Shown here: positions 1 to 6,055 of the stretch, one piece after another
Layout: each line of letters opens with the position of its first letter
Position numbering within the stretch: the stretch's first letter is position 1
Assembly: GCA_050053595.1 (NCBI GenBank)
Contig: JASFTK010000060.1
Span: forward strand, 1 to 9,633
DNA: 9,633 nt
Direction of reading: 5' to 3'
From: GCA-2726865 sp050053595
GTDB lineage: Archaea > Thermoproteota > Bathyarchaeia > TCS64
Notes under the pieces: generated by a model
What the model saw: only the letters and a program-made list of their open reading frames with translations
Told to the model about the DNA's origin: nothing
Database searches by the model: none
Program-made: the position numbers and the translations under genes

Positions 1-63
1 GAAAGAAGGTAGGATATCCCAAATAAACATTGAATTATTGAATCCGCCTGCGCGCGATCAGAA

Positions 64-870
64 TCAGGCTTTGAAGAAGTCGATTATCTCTTCCATGGCT
101 GTGGGATCTTGACCCAGGAACATGTGCCCAGCCTCATAGAACTTCAACTTTGAACCCGGTATCCGTTCATGCATGTTCTCAAGGTTGGCTGGAGGATTTG
201 TTCCATCATATTTACCGCCACAGATGAAGACAGGCATCAAGAGATTCGGTAACCGGTCATAAGCATCGAAGCCAATCCCCGCCTCCATCTGGCGTCTTGC
301 CCCGGCCGCCTTCTCCTCATCCTCGCTACCCGTCCTCAGATAATTCTCCCAATACGCAAACATAGCTTCGTATTGTTCCGGATTATCCCTCCTCCAGTCC
401 TCATCACAGCGGGTATCTATGAGTTCAATTGCCTTGACGATCCTCTCCTCGTTGGGTAGATGAAATATTTCATTAAGCGGGTAAGGCTCCCCTCCCTTCC
501 CTCCACTACTGACGCCAGCCAGCACAAGCTTCTCCACTTTATCAGGGTATCTGAGGGCCAATTCTTGGGCCACAATCCCCCCAAAGGAGAATCCTAGGAC
601 ATTGGCGCTCGCCCATCCTTGGGCCTCCATCAACGAGGCGGCATCATCAGCGTAGTCCTTCATCGAGTACGAAATGTCTGGTTTACTGGTCTGCCCCAGA
701 CCGCGCTGATCAAAGGCCAACACCGAGAAATGTTCAGCTAGGTAGCTCCGCCTACATCTAGAGCCCTCATGTCTCAGGTCTCCTCCGGTCCCGCTGATGT
801 AGAGCAGCCTGGGGCCTCTCCCTAGTAATTCATAATTGATCTCGATGTTGTTAGCCAAAACCTTGGGCAA
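64..870 (-). CDS. Alpha/beta hydrolase
   Basis: A 268-residue single-domain alpha/beta hydrolase, probably a soluble cytoplasmic esterase, lactonase or C-C hydrolase; the substrate cannot be told from sequence. The nucleophile elbow is GFSFGG with Ser95. The likely acid is Asp222 in the GGKYDG strand end, and the catalytic His249 lies in EAGHMF. An oxyanion-hole turn (SGTGGD, 26-31) and the FDQRGLGQT segment (53-61) match this fold, and residues about 125-205 form a helical lid. The start is TTG at 870: an in-frame TGA sits three codons upstream, no other start fits, and a GGTGA Shine-Dalgarno sequence lies 6 nt before the TTG. The protein has no signal peptide or membrane segment. It is transcribed away from the RNase P RNA on the same strand and appears to be a single gene. 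Family is sure; function is generic. Confidence 0.9.
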   Translation of the reverse strand: MPKVLANNIEINYELLGRGPRLLYISGTGGDLRHEGSRCRRSYLAEHFSVLAFDQRGLGQTSKPDISYSMKDYADDAASLMEAQGWASANVLGFSFGGIVAQELALRYPDKVEKLVLAGVSSGGKGGEPYPLNEIFHLPNEERIVKAIELIDTRCDEDWRRDNPEQYEAMFAYWENYLRTGSEDEEKAAGARRQMEAGIGFDAYDRLPNLLMPVFICGGKYDGTNPPANLENMHERIPGSKLKFYEAGHMFLGQDPTAMEEIIDFFKA

Positions 871-919
871 ATCAATTCACCTACTGGACTTCACTATTAA
901 TCCGTAAATGGTTGATAGT

Positions 920-927
920 GATATAAC
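920..927 (-). promoter_or_regulatory. Candidate TATA box for the alpha/beta hydrolase
   Basis: The minus strand reads GTTATATC here, close to the archaeal TATA consensus. A start of transcription about 25 nt downstream would fall near 898, giving a leader of about 28 nt that contains the GGTGA ribosome-binding site. Inferred from sequence only. Confidence 0.35.
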
Positions 928-1038
928 AGTTAACGGTGAAAACGCCGCCAATCACGCGAAGGAGACCAGGAAGCAATCGGAAGCCGCACACGCTGAGGCT
1001 TCAAGCCACTCAGAGGCAGTTCAGTAGCTGTTCAGTAG

Positions 1039-1096
1039 AAAAACAACACCCAAAGGAAGCCGGAAAACACCCCAAAACCCAAAACAACCCCTAAAA
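1039..1096 (-). terminator. Multiple T-tract terminator region downstream of RNase P RNA
   Basis: On the minus strand this stretch contains T-tracts of four or five residues at 1093-1096, 1081-1084, 1074-1077, 1064-1067 and 1039-1043, separated by G-rich segments. Archaeal RNA polymerase ends transcription at short T-runs without needing a hairpin, so repeated tracts 70-130 nt past the mature RNase P end fit a staggered terminator. No strong hairpin was seen. Confidence 0.45.
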
Positions 1097-1166
1097 CCAA
1101 GCCAAACCCACCTTAATGCCATAGGGGGGAAGGGGGTCTCATCAATGCCACCTGCTCACAAGGGTT

Positions 1167-1463
1167 GGTCGGTGTGCCGGCCGTAACCCATCTTCTGTCC
1201 AAGGCGGCATCCAGCTGAGCGGGCTACCCGGATCTCAGGCAGGCCATCAACGATCCCTATTCGCCCTTACACCCCGCGGGTCGGCCGTCTCACCCATACC
1301 CGTAGCGCCCTCAACCTCCAAAGCATCATAGCATGCCACGGGGGGTCTCGTTTCTGTCCGGAGCCAGGGGTCTCCCCCTACACCTCACGGCGTCGCGGTC
1401 CTGCACGGTGGATGGAGTTTCCTCAGGCCAAAGGCCCGGCAGCCGCCCACCGGCTCACCGACC
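1167..1463 (-). ncRNA. rnpB: RNase P RNA, archaeal type
   Basis: The catalytic RNA of ribonuclease P, which removes 5' leaders from precursor tRNAs. The ends are set by helix P1: GGTCGGTG at the 5' end (1463-1456) pairs fully with CACCGACC at the 3' end (1174-1167), and GCCGG/CCGGC continues the stem. P2 is GGCGGC (1447-1442) with GCCGCC (1208-1203). A short P3 hairpin of GGCC arms around TTT follows. The conserved P4 strands are present: CR-I is GAGGAAACTCCATC (1424-1411) and its partner CR-V is GGACAGAAGATGGG (1200-1187), where CCATC and GATGG pair. The ACAGAAAC motif of the specificity domain is at 1357-1350. The length is about 297 nt, typical of archaeal type A RNAs. The 5' end lies about 28 nt past a TATA box. 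Identity is near certain; exact ends could differ by a few bases. Confidence 0.95.
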
Positions 1464-1488
1464 AATAGATCCAGCACAGAACAACGGG

Positions 1489-1497
1489 ATAAACATT
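1489..1497 (-). promoter_or_regulatory. TATA box of RNase P RNA
   Basis: The minus strand reads AATGTTTAT. Its centre is about 29 nt upstream of the predicted RNA 5' end at 1463, so transcription would start at or within a few bases of the mature end, as is usual for archaeal RNase P RNA. Confidence 0.5.
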
Positions 1498-1515
1498 GCG
1501 CGCCCAAAACCACAA

Positions 1516-1524
1516 CCTTAAAAC
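1516..1524 (+). promoter_or_regulatory. Weak TATA box of the Sua5/YrdC gene
   Basis: CCTTAAAAC on the plus strand lies about 29 nt before the ATG at 1549, where no Shine-Dalgarno sequence is present. This spacing suggests a leaderless or nearly leaderless mRNA. The gene diverges from the RNase P RNA, and the two TATA-like elements are only about 20 bp apart, so the promoters are back to back. Confidence 0.3.
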
Positions 1525-1548
1525 ACCAAACCCCCCGAAAAAACACCG

Positions 1549-2160
1549 ATGAAAACCCTCCCCGCCACCGACACAAACATCAAAAAGGCAGCAGTAATCA
1601 TCCGCAACGGCGGCACCGTCATCTACCCCACCGAGACCGTCTACGGCATCGGCTGCGCACCCCAGATCCCCGAAGCCGCAAAGAGAATCTGCTACGCCAA
1701 AGGCCGAGCCGACAAACCCCTACCCCTCGCCTGCAGCGACACAGAGACCGCAGCCCAGATCGTCGCATTCAACCCCGCTGCCGACCGGTTAGCCGGTGAA
1801 TTCTGGCCAGGCCCCCTTATGCTGATCCTCCCCGCAAAAGTCGAGTACTCCATCTGGGTAACCCACAGCGCCAGCACCCTAGGCGTCAGGGTCCCCGATC
1901 ACAGGATAAGCCGTAGACTCGCCAGACTCTCAGGCGGGGTCATAGTGAGTACCAGCGCCAACCTCTCAGGGGAGAAACCTGCAACCAGCGCCTCAGAGGC
2001 AGCAGAAAAACTGGGAGACAAAGTAGACCTGATCCTCGACGGCGGCCCAAGCCAGGGCGGAGTCCCTTCCACCATTGTAGACCTCAGCGGCGTAAATCCC
2101 TGGATAATCAGGAAAGGCCCCATCACCGTTGACCAGATAAAGAAAGCCCTGAGCCCCTAG
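1549..2160 (+). CDS. L-threonylcarbamoyladenylate synthase (Sua5/YrdC/TsaC family)
   Basis: Makes threonylcarbamoyl-AMP from threonine, bicarbonate and ATP. This is the first step of the universal t6A37 modification of ANN-decoding tRNAs, and KEOPS then transfers the moiety to tRNA. The protein is 203 residues, so it is a YrdC domain alone without the C-terminal Sua5 domain. The domain hallmarks are all visible: PTETVYG (27-33), KGR (51-53), TLGVRVPDH (110-118), STSAN (134-138), STIVD (174-178) and RKG (188-190). The ATG at 1549 has no Shine-Dalgarno sequence, which fits a leaderless message. It ends convergent with the DUF89 gene, and the two stop codons share a CTAG tetranucleotide. The KEOPS subunit Cgi121 lies about 1.5 kb away, so two parts of the same pathway are neighbours although not co-transcribed. 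Confidence 0.95.
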   Translation: MKTLPATDTNIKKAAVIIRNGGTVIYPTETVYGIGCAPQIPEAAKRICYAKGRADKPLPLACSDTETAAQIVAFNPAADRLAGEFWPGPLMLILPAKVEYSIWVTHSASTLGVRVPDHRISRRLARLSGGVIVSTSANLSGEKPATSASEAAEKLGDKVDLILDGGPSQGGVPSTIVDLSGVNPWIIRKGPITVDQIKKALSP

Positions 2161-3044
2161 AGACGCCAACCCTCAGGCACCAGCTTCGCCACATTCACCC
2201 CGATGACCGCGCCCACAGCCGCAGCCACAGGCTCACATTTAGCCCTGAACAGAAACAGAGTAGGACAGGGGGCCTCATACTCCGTCAAGGTCTCCCAGTT
2301 AGCCATCCCCTTGGAGAGAATCAAATCCGCACTCCCATATGCTGCCCTGAACTCCTCTGAGGCTTCCGACAGATTCACACCGACGGCATCAGACCCCGTG
2401 GTGATCACCTGGTCAACCTCACCCACCATACCGACAGCCTCAGCATCCCCCATCAGGGCATCGTTGAGACTGGGACCACCCTTGACCGCCACCACCACCG
2501 TGCAACCCAACCGTCTCAACTCCCTCACCACGAGACGGTCGAAGACGATCTCCCCAGCGTTGTCAGTGAGATACAGCACCGAGACCCCAACCCCCAACAG
2601 ATCCCTGAACCTATCAATATCATCGATATAGAACCCCTCCCCCTCCAGACCCTCAAGAGCCTCCTCGATATCTGCACTGTGACCCGGGACATCATACTCG
2701 ATGATATTCCCCAGACACGCTACAAGACAGGCCATCCGGAGCCGCTGCCCTGGAGGCTGAGCATCCACAAGGGTCTCCAGCCCGGGGAGCATCTCAAGAG
2801 CCCCCTCATTCGCTCTATCCTTCAGCTCCCTGTAAGGATCAGGGCACCCCGTGACCCTGTGTATAACCCTGTCCCGCTCAGTCCCAATGACAGCGGGCAC
2901 CGCATCCTCACAGTACATCTCGGAAATAACCCTGAGAAGAGCGCCCACAGCCTCCCTCCTGACCCCCTCATCCTCCGTAGCCCTGAGGACCTGGCTGTAC
3001 CCCCTGTGGAGGAGACAGAAGCCACATCGAGAACCAACCTTCAT
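2157..3044 (-). CDS. DUF89 damage-control phosphatase, subfamily I (ARMT1-like, AF1104 type)
   Basis: A 295-residue metal-dependent phosphatase of the DUF89 family. Characterised members act on side-product phosphometabolites such as sugar phosphates and phosphorylated cofactor precursors; the substrate here is unknown. The N terminus has the CxxC pair (Cys7, Cys10) seen in the archaeal subfamily I. The metal and phosphate site motifs are in order: GNIIEYD (112-118), TDNAGEIVFD (160-169; Asp161, Asn162 and Glu165), KGGPSLND (188-195), SKGMANWE (244-251) and RAKC (267-270). Length and start agree with the family, since homologues also begin with a short MKV-type N terminus before CxxC. The ATG at 3044 sits 33 nt from a TATA box shared with the divergent THUMP gene, giving a very short leader. 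The 3' end overlaps the Sua5 stop by 4 nt. Confidence 0.9.
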   Translation of the reverse strand: MKVGSRCGFCLLHRGYSQVLRATEDEGVRREAVGALLRVISEMYCEDAVPAVIGTERDRVIHRVTGCPDPYRELKDRANEGALEMLPGLETLVDAQPPGQRLRMACLVACLGNIIEYDVPGHSADIEEALEGLEGEGFYIDDIDRFRDLLGVGVSVLYLTDNAGEIVFDRLVVRELRRLGCTVVVAVKGGPSLNDALMGDAEAVGMVGEVDQVITTGSDAVGVNLSEASEEFRAAYGSADLILSKGMANWETLTEYEAPCPTLFLFRAKCEPVAAAVGAVIGVNVAKLVPEGWRL

Positions 3045-3076
3045 CTTAAAGCATCAGAGGCATCAGATCCCATGGG

Positions 3077-3085
3077 TATAAAAAA
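3077..3085. promoter_or_regulatory. Divergent promoter core between the DUF89 and THUMP genes
   Basis: The plus strand reads TATAAAAAA, so the minus strand reads TTTTTTATA, a strong archaeal TATA element. Measured to the minus strand it places transcription start near 3055, 11 nt before the DUF89 ATG at 3044. Measured to the plus strand it places the start near 3105, just before the TTG at 3114. One AT-rich element may therefore serve both genes. A tandem CATCAG-containing repeat (about 3050-3066) lies between it and the DUF89 start. Only the minus-strand use is close to consensus. Confidence 0.45.
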
Positions 3086-3113
3086 GCTGAGGTCCCCCAA
3101 TACGCGAACACCA

Positions 3114-3656
3114 TTGATCCCCAACCCCAACCTCCTCGCAACCTCTGAGATCTGGAGGGAGAGTGAAGCCTGCAGTGAACTATGGATGCTCCTCAGGGCC
3201 GTCGGGGACGAGACCCCCAACGTAGACCGCACCCGAGTCAGGGGCCTCATCGCCGCCAGTACCCAGCTGGACCCCCTCGAAGCCATCTACAGACTAAGGG
3301 CCGAGCTCCGCCGTGATCCAGGGGGGTTCAGGACCCTCCTCAGGGTCCTCCCCCTCGAGACCACAGTCCCCACCAAGGTAGAGGCTATGGTAGAGGAAAC
3401 CAGGAGACTGAGCGCCAAGATCGACGAGGGGGAATCATTCAGGGTCACCCTAGAGAAACGGAGGACCAACCTCAGGAGCCGGGAGGTCATCGACGCCGTC
3501 GCTCAATTTATCGACAGGGAGGTAGACCTGGAAGACTACGACTGGATAGTCCTAGTGGAGATAGTAGGTCGGATGACGGGCATCTCGGTGGTGCCCAGTG
3601 ACGGGGTGCTCAACATCCAGAAAGAACGGGCTAAGCTAATGGCGGAGGGGCAGTAA
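3114..3656 (+). CDS. THUMP domain protein, TAN1-like tRNA-binding protein
   Basis: About 180 residues resembling the archaeal TAN1/THUMP family. THUMP domains bind the tRNA acceptor end and deliver modification enzymes; eukaryotic Tan1 partners the N4-acetylcytidine enzyme at tRNA position 12. The recognisable blocks are NLLATSE and ACSELWMLL at the N terminus, and GGFRTLLRVLPLETTV in the middle. The C-terminal half has the THUMP core: FRVTLEKRRTNLRSREVIDA, then a hydrophobic strand WIVLVEIVGRMTGISVV. No catalytic domain is attached, so it would act with a partner. The start is uncertain. Homology begins at NLLAT, and TTG at 3114 places three residues before it, but the in-frame ATG at 3072 would add 14 residues that look unlike the family and overlap the TATA element. 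The 3' end overlaps the convergent Cgi121 gene by 21 bp. Confidence 0.8.
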   Translation: MIPNPNLLATSEIWRESEACSELWMLLRAVGDETPNVDRTRVRGLIAASTQLDPLEAIYRLRAELRRDPGGFRTLLRVLPLETTVPTKVEAMVEETRRLSAKIDEGESFRVTLEKRRTNLRSREVIDAVAQFIDREVDLEDYDWIVLVEIVGRMTGISVVPSDGVLNIQKERAKLMAEGQ

Positions 3657-4193
3657 AGCCCCCCTCTCGATGAGGAGCTTCGTAAGAGCCTCCTCCCGGG
3701 GCCCTCCCACCGCCCCCAAAGCCCTCGCCGAGATCCCGAAGACCCCCAACAACCTCTCCAGCTTGTCACCAGTAACCTCGAGAGCCGAATCGTCCCCCTC
3801 CCCCAAGATCCGGGCCCCACGCTTGAAAGCCTCCTCAGCCCCGGAGTTGTCCTCTGAGAGGACTACCAACGCAACCTCCTCTGTCTCAGGTCTAACCCCC
3901 ATAAGGTCTAGGGCCTGGGAGATCTGATCCTGGCAGGAGGCATAGAGAAGCACCTCAATCTCTAGGCTCCGTGAGATGGCGGTCCCCGCCCTGTGGGCTT
4001 CCACTGCGTTCACCACCGAGTAGTACAAATGTCCCCAACCAGCCACCTTAGAAGCATCAAAGACCTGGAAAACAGCGGGGGAGACGGCTTCACCCAGCCG
4101 GTCTAGGAAGCCATCCACATCTTCGATGGAGACCCCCCTGAAGCCGCCGATAGTAACTGTCCAGCCTGTCCCTTTCACCGCAGAGGTCTTCAC
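3636..4193 (-). CDS. cgi121: KEOPS complex subunit Cgi121
   Basis: The 185-residue accessory subunit of KEOPS, which transfers the threonylcarbamoyl group to A37 of tRNA. Cgi121 binds the Bud32 kinase subunit and in archaea also recognises the tRNA 3' CCA end. Family hallmarks are visible: VFQVFDASKVAGWGHLYYS (41-59), a central helix leading into ISRSLEIEVLLYASCQDQIS (73-92), then ALDLMGV (94-100) and a VALVVLSED strand (107-115). The C-terminal helix LTKLLIERGALL completes the fold. The start is GTG at 4193, which overlaps the upstream flavoprotein stop as GTGA, so translation is probably coupled. It is the last gene of a three-gene minus-strand operon. The other KEOPS genes (Kae1/Bud32, Pcc1) are not in this window. 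The partner pathway enzyme Sua5 is about 1.5 kb away. Confidence 0.88.
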   Translation of the reverse strand: MKTSAVKGTGWTVTIGGFRGVSIEDVDGFLDRLGEAVSPAVFQVFDASKVAGWGHLYYSVVNAVEAHRAGTAISRSLEIEVLLYASCQDQISQALDLMGVRPETEEVALVVLSEDNSGAEEAFKRGARILGEGDDSALEVTGDKLERLLGVFGISARALGAVGGPREEALTKLLIERGALLPLRH

Positions 4194-4816
4194 TGTTCCG
4201 TCCTACCTGATATTACCCAGGCGATCTCTGCGACCCGCCTGCCGACCCCCCGAGCGTTCTCCATGGCGATCTCGTCCTCTTCAGCCCTGCGCCAGCCCTC
4301 ATCGCCCTGAAGGGAAGCAATGCCGAAATAACCACCTGAAACGGGGTCCCCAACGCCCCCCACCACCACCATACCGTGCATCAGACCGAAGCGGACCAGC
4401 TGATCCGCTACCTGCTCAGCCTCGCCATAGCGGAGACCTGAGAGGCTGAGAACAGAGACCACCCTGTCTCTGAGCTTGTGGTCGTCCATCTTGAGGGATC
4501 TGCTCCGGTCCATCATGTTCTTCATCACCCCAGGCACCCCGCCAAAGTAGCTGGGAGCAGCGAGGATCAGCCCATCGGCATCGAGGAGCCTCTCCTTAAC
4601 CGAGGGCATGTCATCCTCCCCGTCCTGAGAACATCGCCTCTCTCTGATGCAAGTATTGCAACCTGTGCAAGGTAGTATATCCACATCCGCGAGGCTCAAC
4701 ACCTCGATATCGGCCCCGGACTCCTCCGCCGCCTTCAAGGCTACTTCCAATAGTTTAGCGGTGTTCCTCTCGCTACGGGGGGAGCCCATTACCCCTAGGA
4801 CCTTAACATCTGACAT
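4190..4816 (-). CDS. Iron-sulfur flavoprotein (NADPH-dependent FMN reductase fold)
   Basis: A 208-residue flavodoxin-fold protein of the archaeal iron-sulfur flavoprotein (Isf) type, which passes electrons between a [4Fe-4S] cluster and FMN. The FMN phosphate loop is GSPRSERNT (11-19). The compact cluster motif is CX2CX2CX5C with Cys50, Cys53, Cys56 and Cys62, the spacing used by Isf. A second FMN-contact segment APSYFGGVPGVMKNMMDR (87-104) follows, and the C-terminal third is helical. No signal or membrane segment is present, so it is cytosolic. The ATG at 4816 lies 26 nt after the stop of the class V PLP gene and has no clear Shine-Dalgarno sequence. Its own stop overlaps the Cgi121 start by 4 nt. 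The electron donor and acceptor are unknown; known Isf proteins use ferredoxin and may reduce oxygen species or CO2-related acceptors. Confidence 0.88.
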   Translation of the reverse strand: MSDVKVLGVMGSPRSERNTAKLLEVALKAAEESGADIEVLSLADVDILPCTGCNTCIRERRCSQDGEDDMPSVKERLLDADGLILAAPSYFGGVPGVMKNMMDRSRSLKMDDHKLRDRVVSVLSLSGLRYGEAEQVADQLVRFGLMHGMVVVGGVGDPVSGGYFGIASLQGDEGWRRAEEDEIAMENARGVGRRVAEIAWVISGRTEQ

Positions 4817-4842
4817 ATTGATCAGATGAACAGCGTCAGCGA

Positions 4843-5946
4843 TTAAAGGCCTTCCCCAATCTGCTCCAGTAGCCCCTCGATCTCCTCCTGGGTATTATAG
4901 AACCCGGGGGAGACCCTGATCCCCAAGGGCCTCAGAGAGATGACGAATCCAGCGTCGACAAGTCCCTCATAAAGTACTCGGGTGTCCTTGGCTCTGAAGC
5001 TGACTACCCCGGAGCGCGCTCCCTCTTCACTTGGCGATACCACCTCAACCCCGAGCTCCCTGAGACCTTCATGGAGGAGACCCGACAGTCTCAGCACCTG
5101 TTGTTCTACCTCCTCGACCCCCAGGCTTAAGATGTGGTCGATACCGGCTTTGGTCCCTACGAAGCTAAGGTAACTGGGTTCTCCCAGCTCCAGCCTCTGG
5201 GCGTTATTTTTGAATCCGGGTTCATCGAGACTGTGCCTATCAACAGACCTGTATCCCCAGAAAGGGGGTTGAAGGTCTTCGATGAGGTCTCCCCTAGCGT
5301 AGAGGAAACCGGCGCCGGAGGGGCCTAGGAGCCATTTATAGCTGCCGCAGGCGAGAAAGTCCACATTGTCCCGTCTGATATCCACGGAGACCGCTCCTGC
5401 AGCTTGGATGGCGTCGACGACGAAGTAAGCCCCATGGTCGTGGGCGATGTTCGCGAACAGTTTGAGATCGCTCCTCGCCCCTGTCAACCACTGAACGTGA
5501 CTTACTGCCAGAACCCTCGTAGAGTCATCAACAGCATCTTCCAGATCCCCCGATCTTATGGCACCTCCAACGCCGGGCACGATCCGGATCTCGACCCCCC
5601 TCCTCCTCTGAGCGAGCCAAGGATAGATGTTCGCAGGGTTCTCGAGGTCGCTGACGACGATGTTCTCCCCTCTCTTGAGGGGGAGGGTCTCGGCGATGGT
5701 TGTGAGGCCCTGGGAGGTGTTGGGTTGGCATGCTATCTCCTCAGGAGAAGCGTTGATTAAGCGGGCAAAGCTGTCGCAGGCCTCCCTGACCCTCCTGTCA
5801 CCATTTCTCTCCAGCCTGTCCCAGTCCAGCAGGAGCTCCCTGATGGCTCCCTGCACAGGCTTTGATGGGGGGCTGTGGTTTGCGATGTTCAGGTAGACCC
5901 TATCCCTCGTTATCGGAAAGTCCTCCCTGACCTTGTCGATGTTCAT
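4843..5946 (-). CDS. Class V aminotransferase-fold PLP enzyme, without the desulfurase Cys
   Basis: A PLP-dependent fold-type I enzyme of the class V group (cysteine desulfurase, isopenicillin N epimerase and EgtE-like lyases). Numbering is from the ATG at 5961 (372 residues). The Schiff-base lysine is Lys209 in GSYKWLLGPSG; Asp183 and Gln186 in VVDAIQAAG contact the pyridine ring; NTSQG (81-85) holds the phosphate. The usual ring-stacking His in the HSNxxPW motif is replaced, since the site reads LENPANIYPW. The C-terminal RPLGIRVSPGFYNT carries the likely substrate-carboxylate Arg residues. No Cys lies in the region that carries the catalytic Cys of IscS/SufS, so sulfur mobilisation by that route is unlikely; a lyase, epimerase or transaminase role fits better. 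I chose the ATG at 5946 (MNIDKVR) because a TATA box at 5976-5985 would start transcription near 5954; 5961 and GTG 5955 remain possible. First gene of the operon with the flavoprotein and Cgi121. Confidence 0.88.
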   Translation of the reverse strand: MNIDKVREDFPITRDRVYLNIANHSPPSKPVQGAIRELLLDWDRLERNGDRRVREACDSFARLINASPEEIACQPNTSQGLTTIAETLPLKRGENIVVSDLENPANIYPWLAQRRRGVEIRIVPGVGGAIRSGDLEDAVDDSTRVLAVSHVQWLTGARSDLKLFANIAHDHGAYFVVDAIQAAGAVSVDIRRDNVDFLACGSYKWLLGPSGAGFLYARGDLIEDLQPPFWGYRSVDRHSLDEPGFKNNAQRLELGEPSYLSFVGTKAGIDHILSLGVEEVEQQVLRLSGLLHEGLRELGVEVVSPSEEGARSGVVSFRAKDTRVLYEGLVDAGFVISLRPLGIRVSPGFYNTQEEIEGLLEQIGEGL

Positions 5947-5975
5947 AGTATTCACACCCATTTCTCGTGCGGGAG

Positions 5976-5985
5976 GTAAATAAGC
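5976..5985 (-). promoter_or_regulatory. TATA box of the PLP enzyme / flavoprotein / Cgi121 operon
   Basis: The minus strand reads GCTTATTTAC. A transcription start about 26 nt downstream (near 5954) precedes the ATG at 5946 by only about 8 nt, which argues against the upstream in-frame ATG at 5961. No other promoter-like element was seen before the flavoprotein or Cgi121 genes. Confidence 0.4.
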
Positions 5986-6016
5986 GGTTCCCGGGAAGGG
6001 TTCTGTTGATCACAAT

Positions 6017-6027
6017 CCTTTTTCATA
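6017..6027 (+). promoter_or_regulatory. TATA-like element before the small helical protein
   Basis: The plus strand reads CCTTTTTCATA, an imperfect archaeal TATA box. It predicts a transcription start near 6048, 8 nt before the TTG at 6056, so the message would be almost leaderless. Confidence 0.3.
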
Positions 6028-6055
6028 GAGTTGATGAAGGCTTTTTCGAGATGCA

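Larger units (their letters stand above)
871..1166. other. Intergenic spacer between the hydrolase and the RNase P RNA
   Basis: These 296 bases hold no convincing gene. The left end carries the hydrolase ribosome-binding site and TATA box. A 39-codon plus-strand frame (908-1027) is open but has no promoter or ribosome-binding site (see findings). From about 1036 to 1110 the plus strand is strongly A/C-rich, so the minus strand is a run of T- and G-tracts, and this is where RNase P RNA transcription probably ends. From 1111 to 1166 is the immediate RNase P 3' trailer, with C5 and C6 runs on the RNA strand. Confidence 0.5.

Noticed and set aside
1055..1112. Possible G-quadruplex on the minus strand
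   Set aside because: G3-G4 runs are present, but at least one loop would be about 15 nt, and the interspersed T-tracts are better explained as a terminator region.
1141..1150. Box C-like TGATGA on the minus strand just past the RNase P 3' end
   Set aside because: No CTGA box D or internal C'/D' pair lies within the 50-70 nt expected of an archaeal C/D sRNA; the nearest CTGA is over 100 nt away.
1333..1576. Short ORFs on both strands over the RNase P RNA
   Set aside because: They lie inside or across the structured RNase P RNA, whose pairing and conserved motifs explain the sequence.
2679..3071. N-terminal extension of the THUMP gene by an open frame reaching back to ATG 2679
   Set aside because: This part is exactly antisense to the DUF89 gene, which has intact catalytic motifs. 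The translated extension is low-quality and Pro/Arg/Ser-rich, and the THUMP homology starts only near 3125.
3536..4829. Other-strand ORFs across Cgi121 and the flavoprotein
   Set aside because: They are Pro/Arg/Ser-rich shadows of well-supported genes and show no family motif.
4843..5961. Calling the class V enzyme a cysteine desulfurase (IscS/SufS)
   Set aside because: No Cys is present in the C-terminal loop that carries the catalytic Cys, and the usual PLP-stacking His motif is altered.
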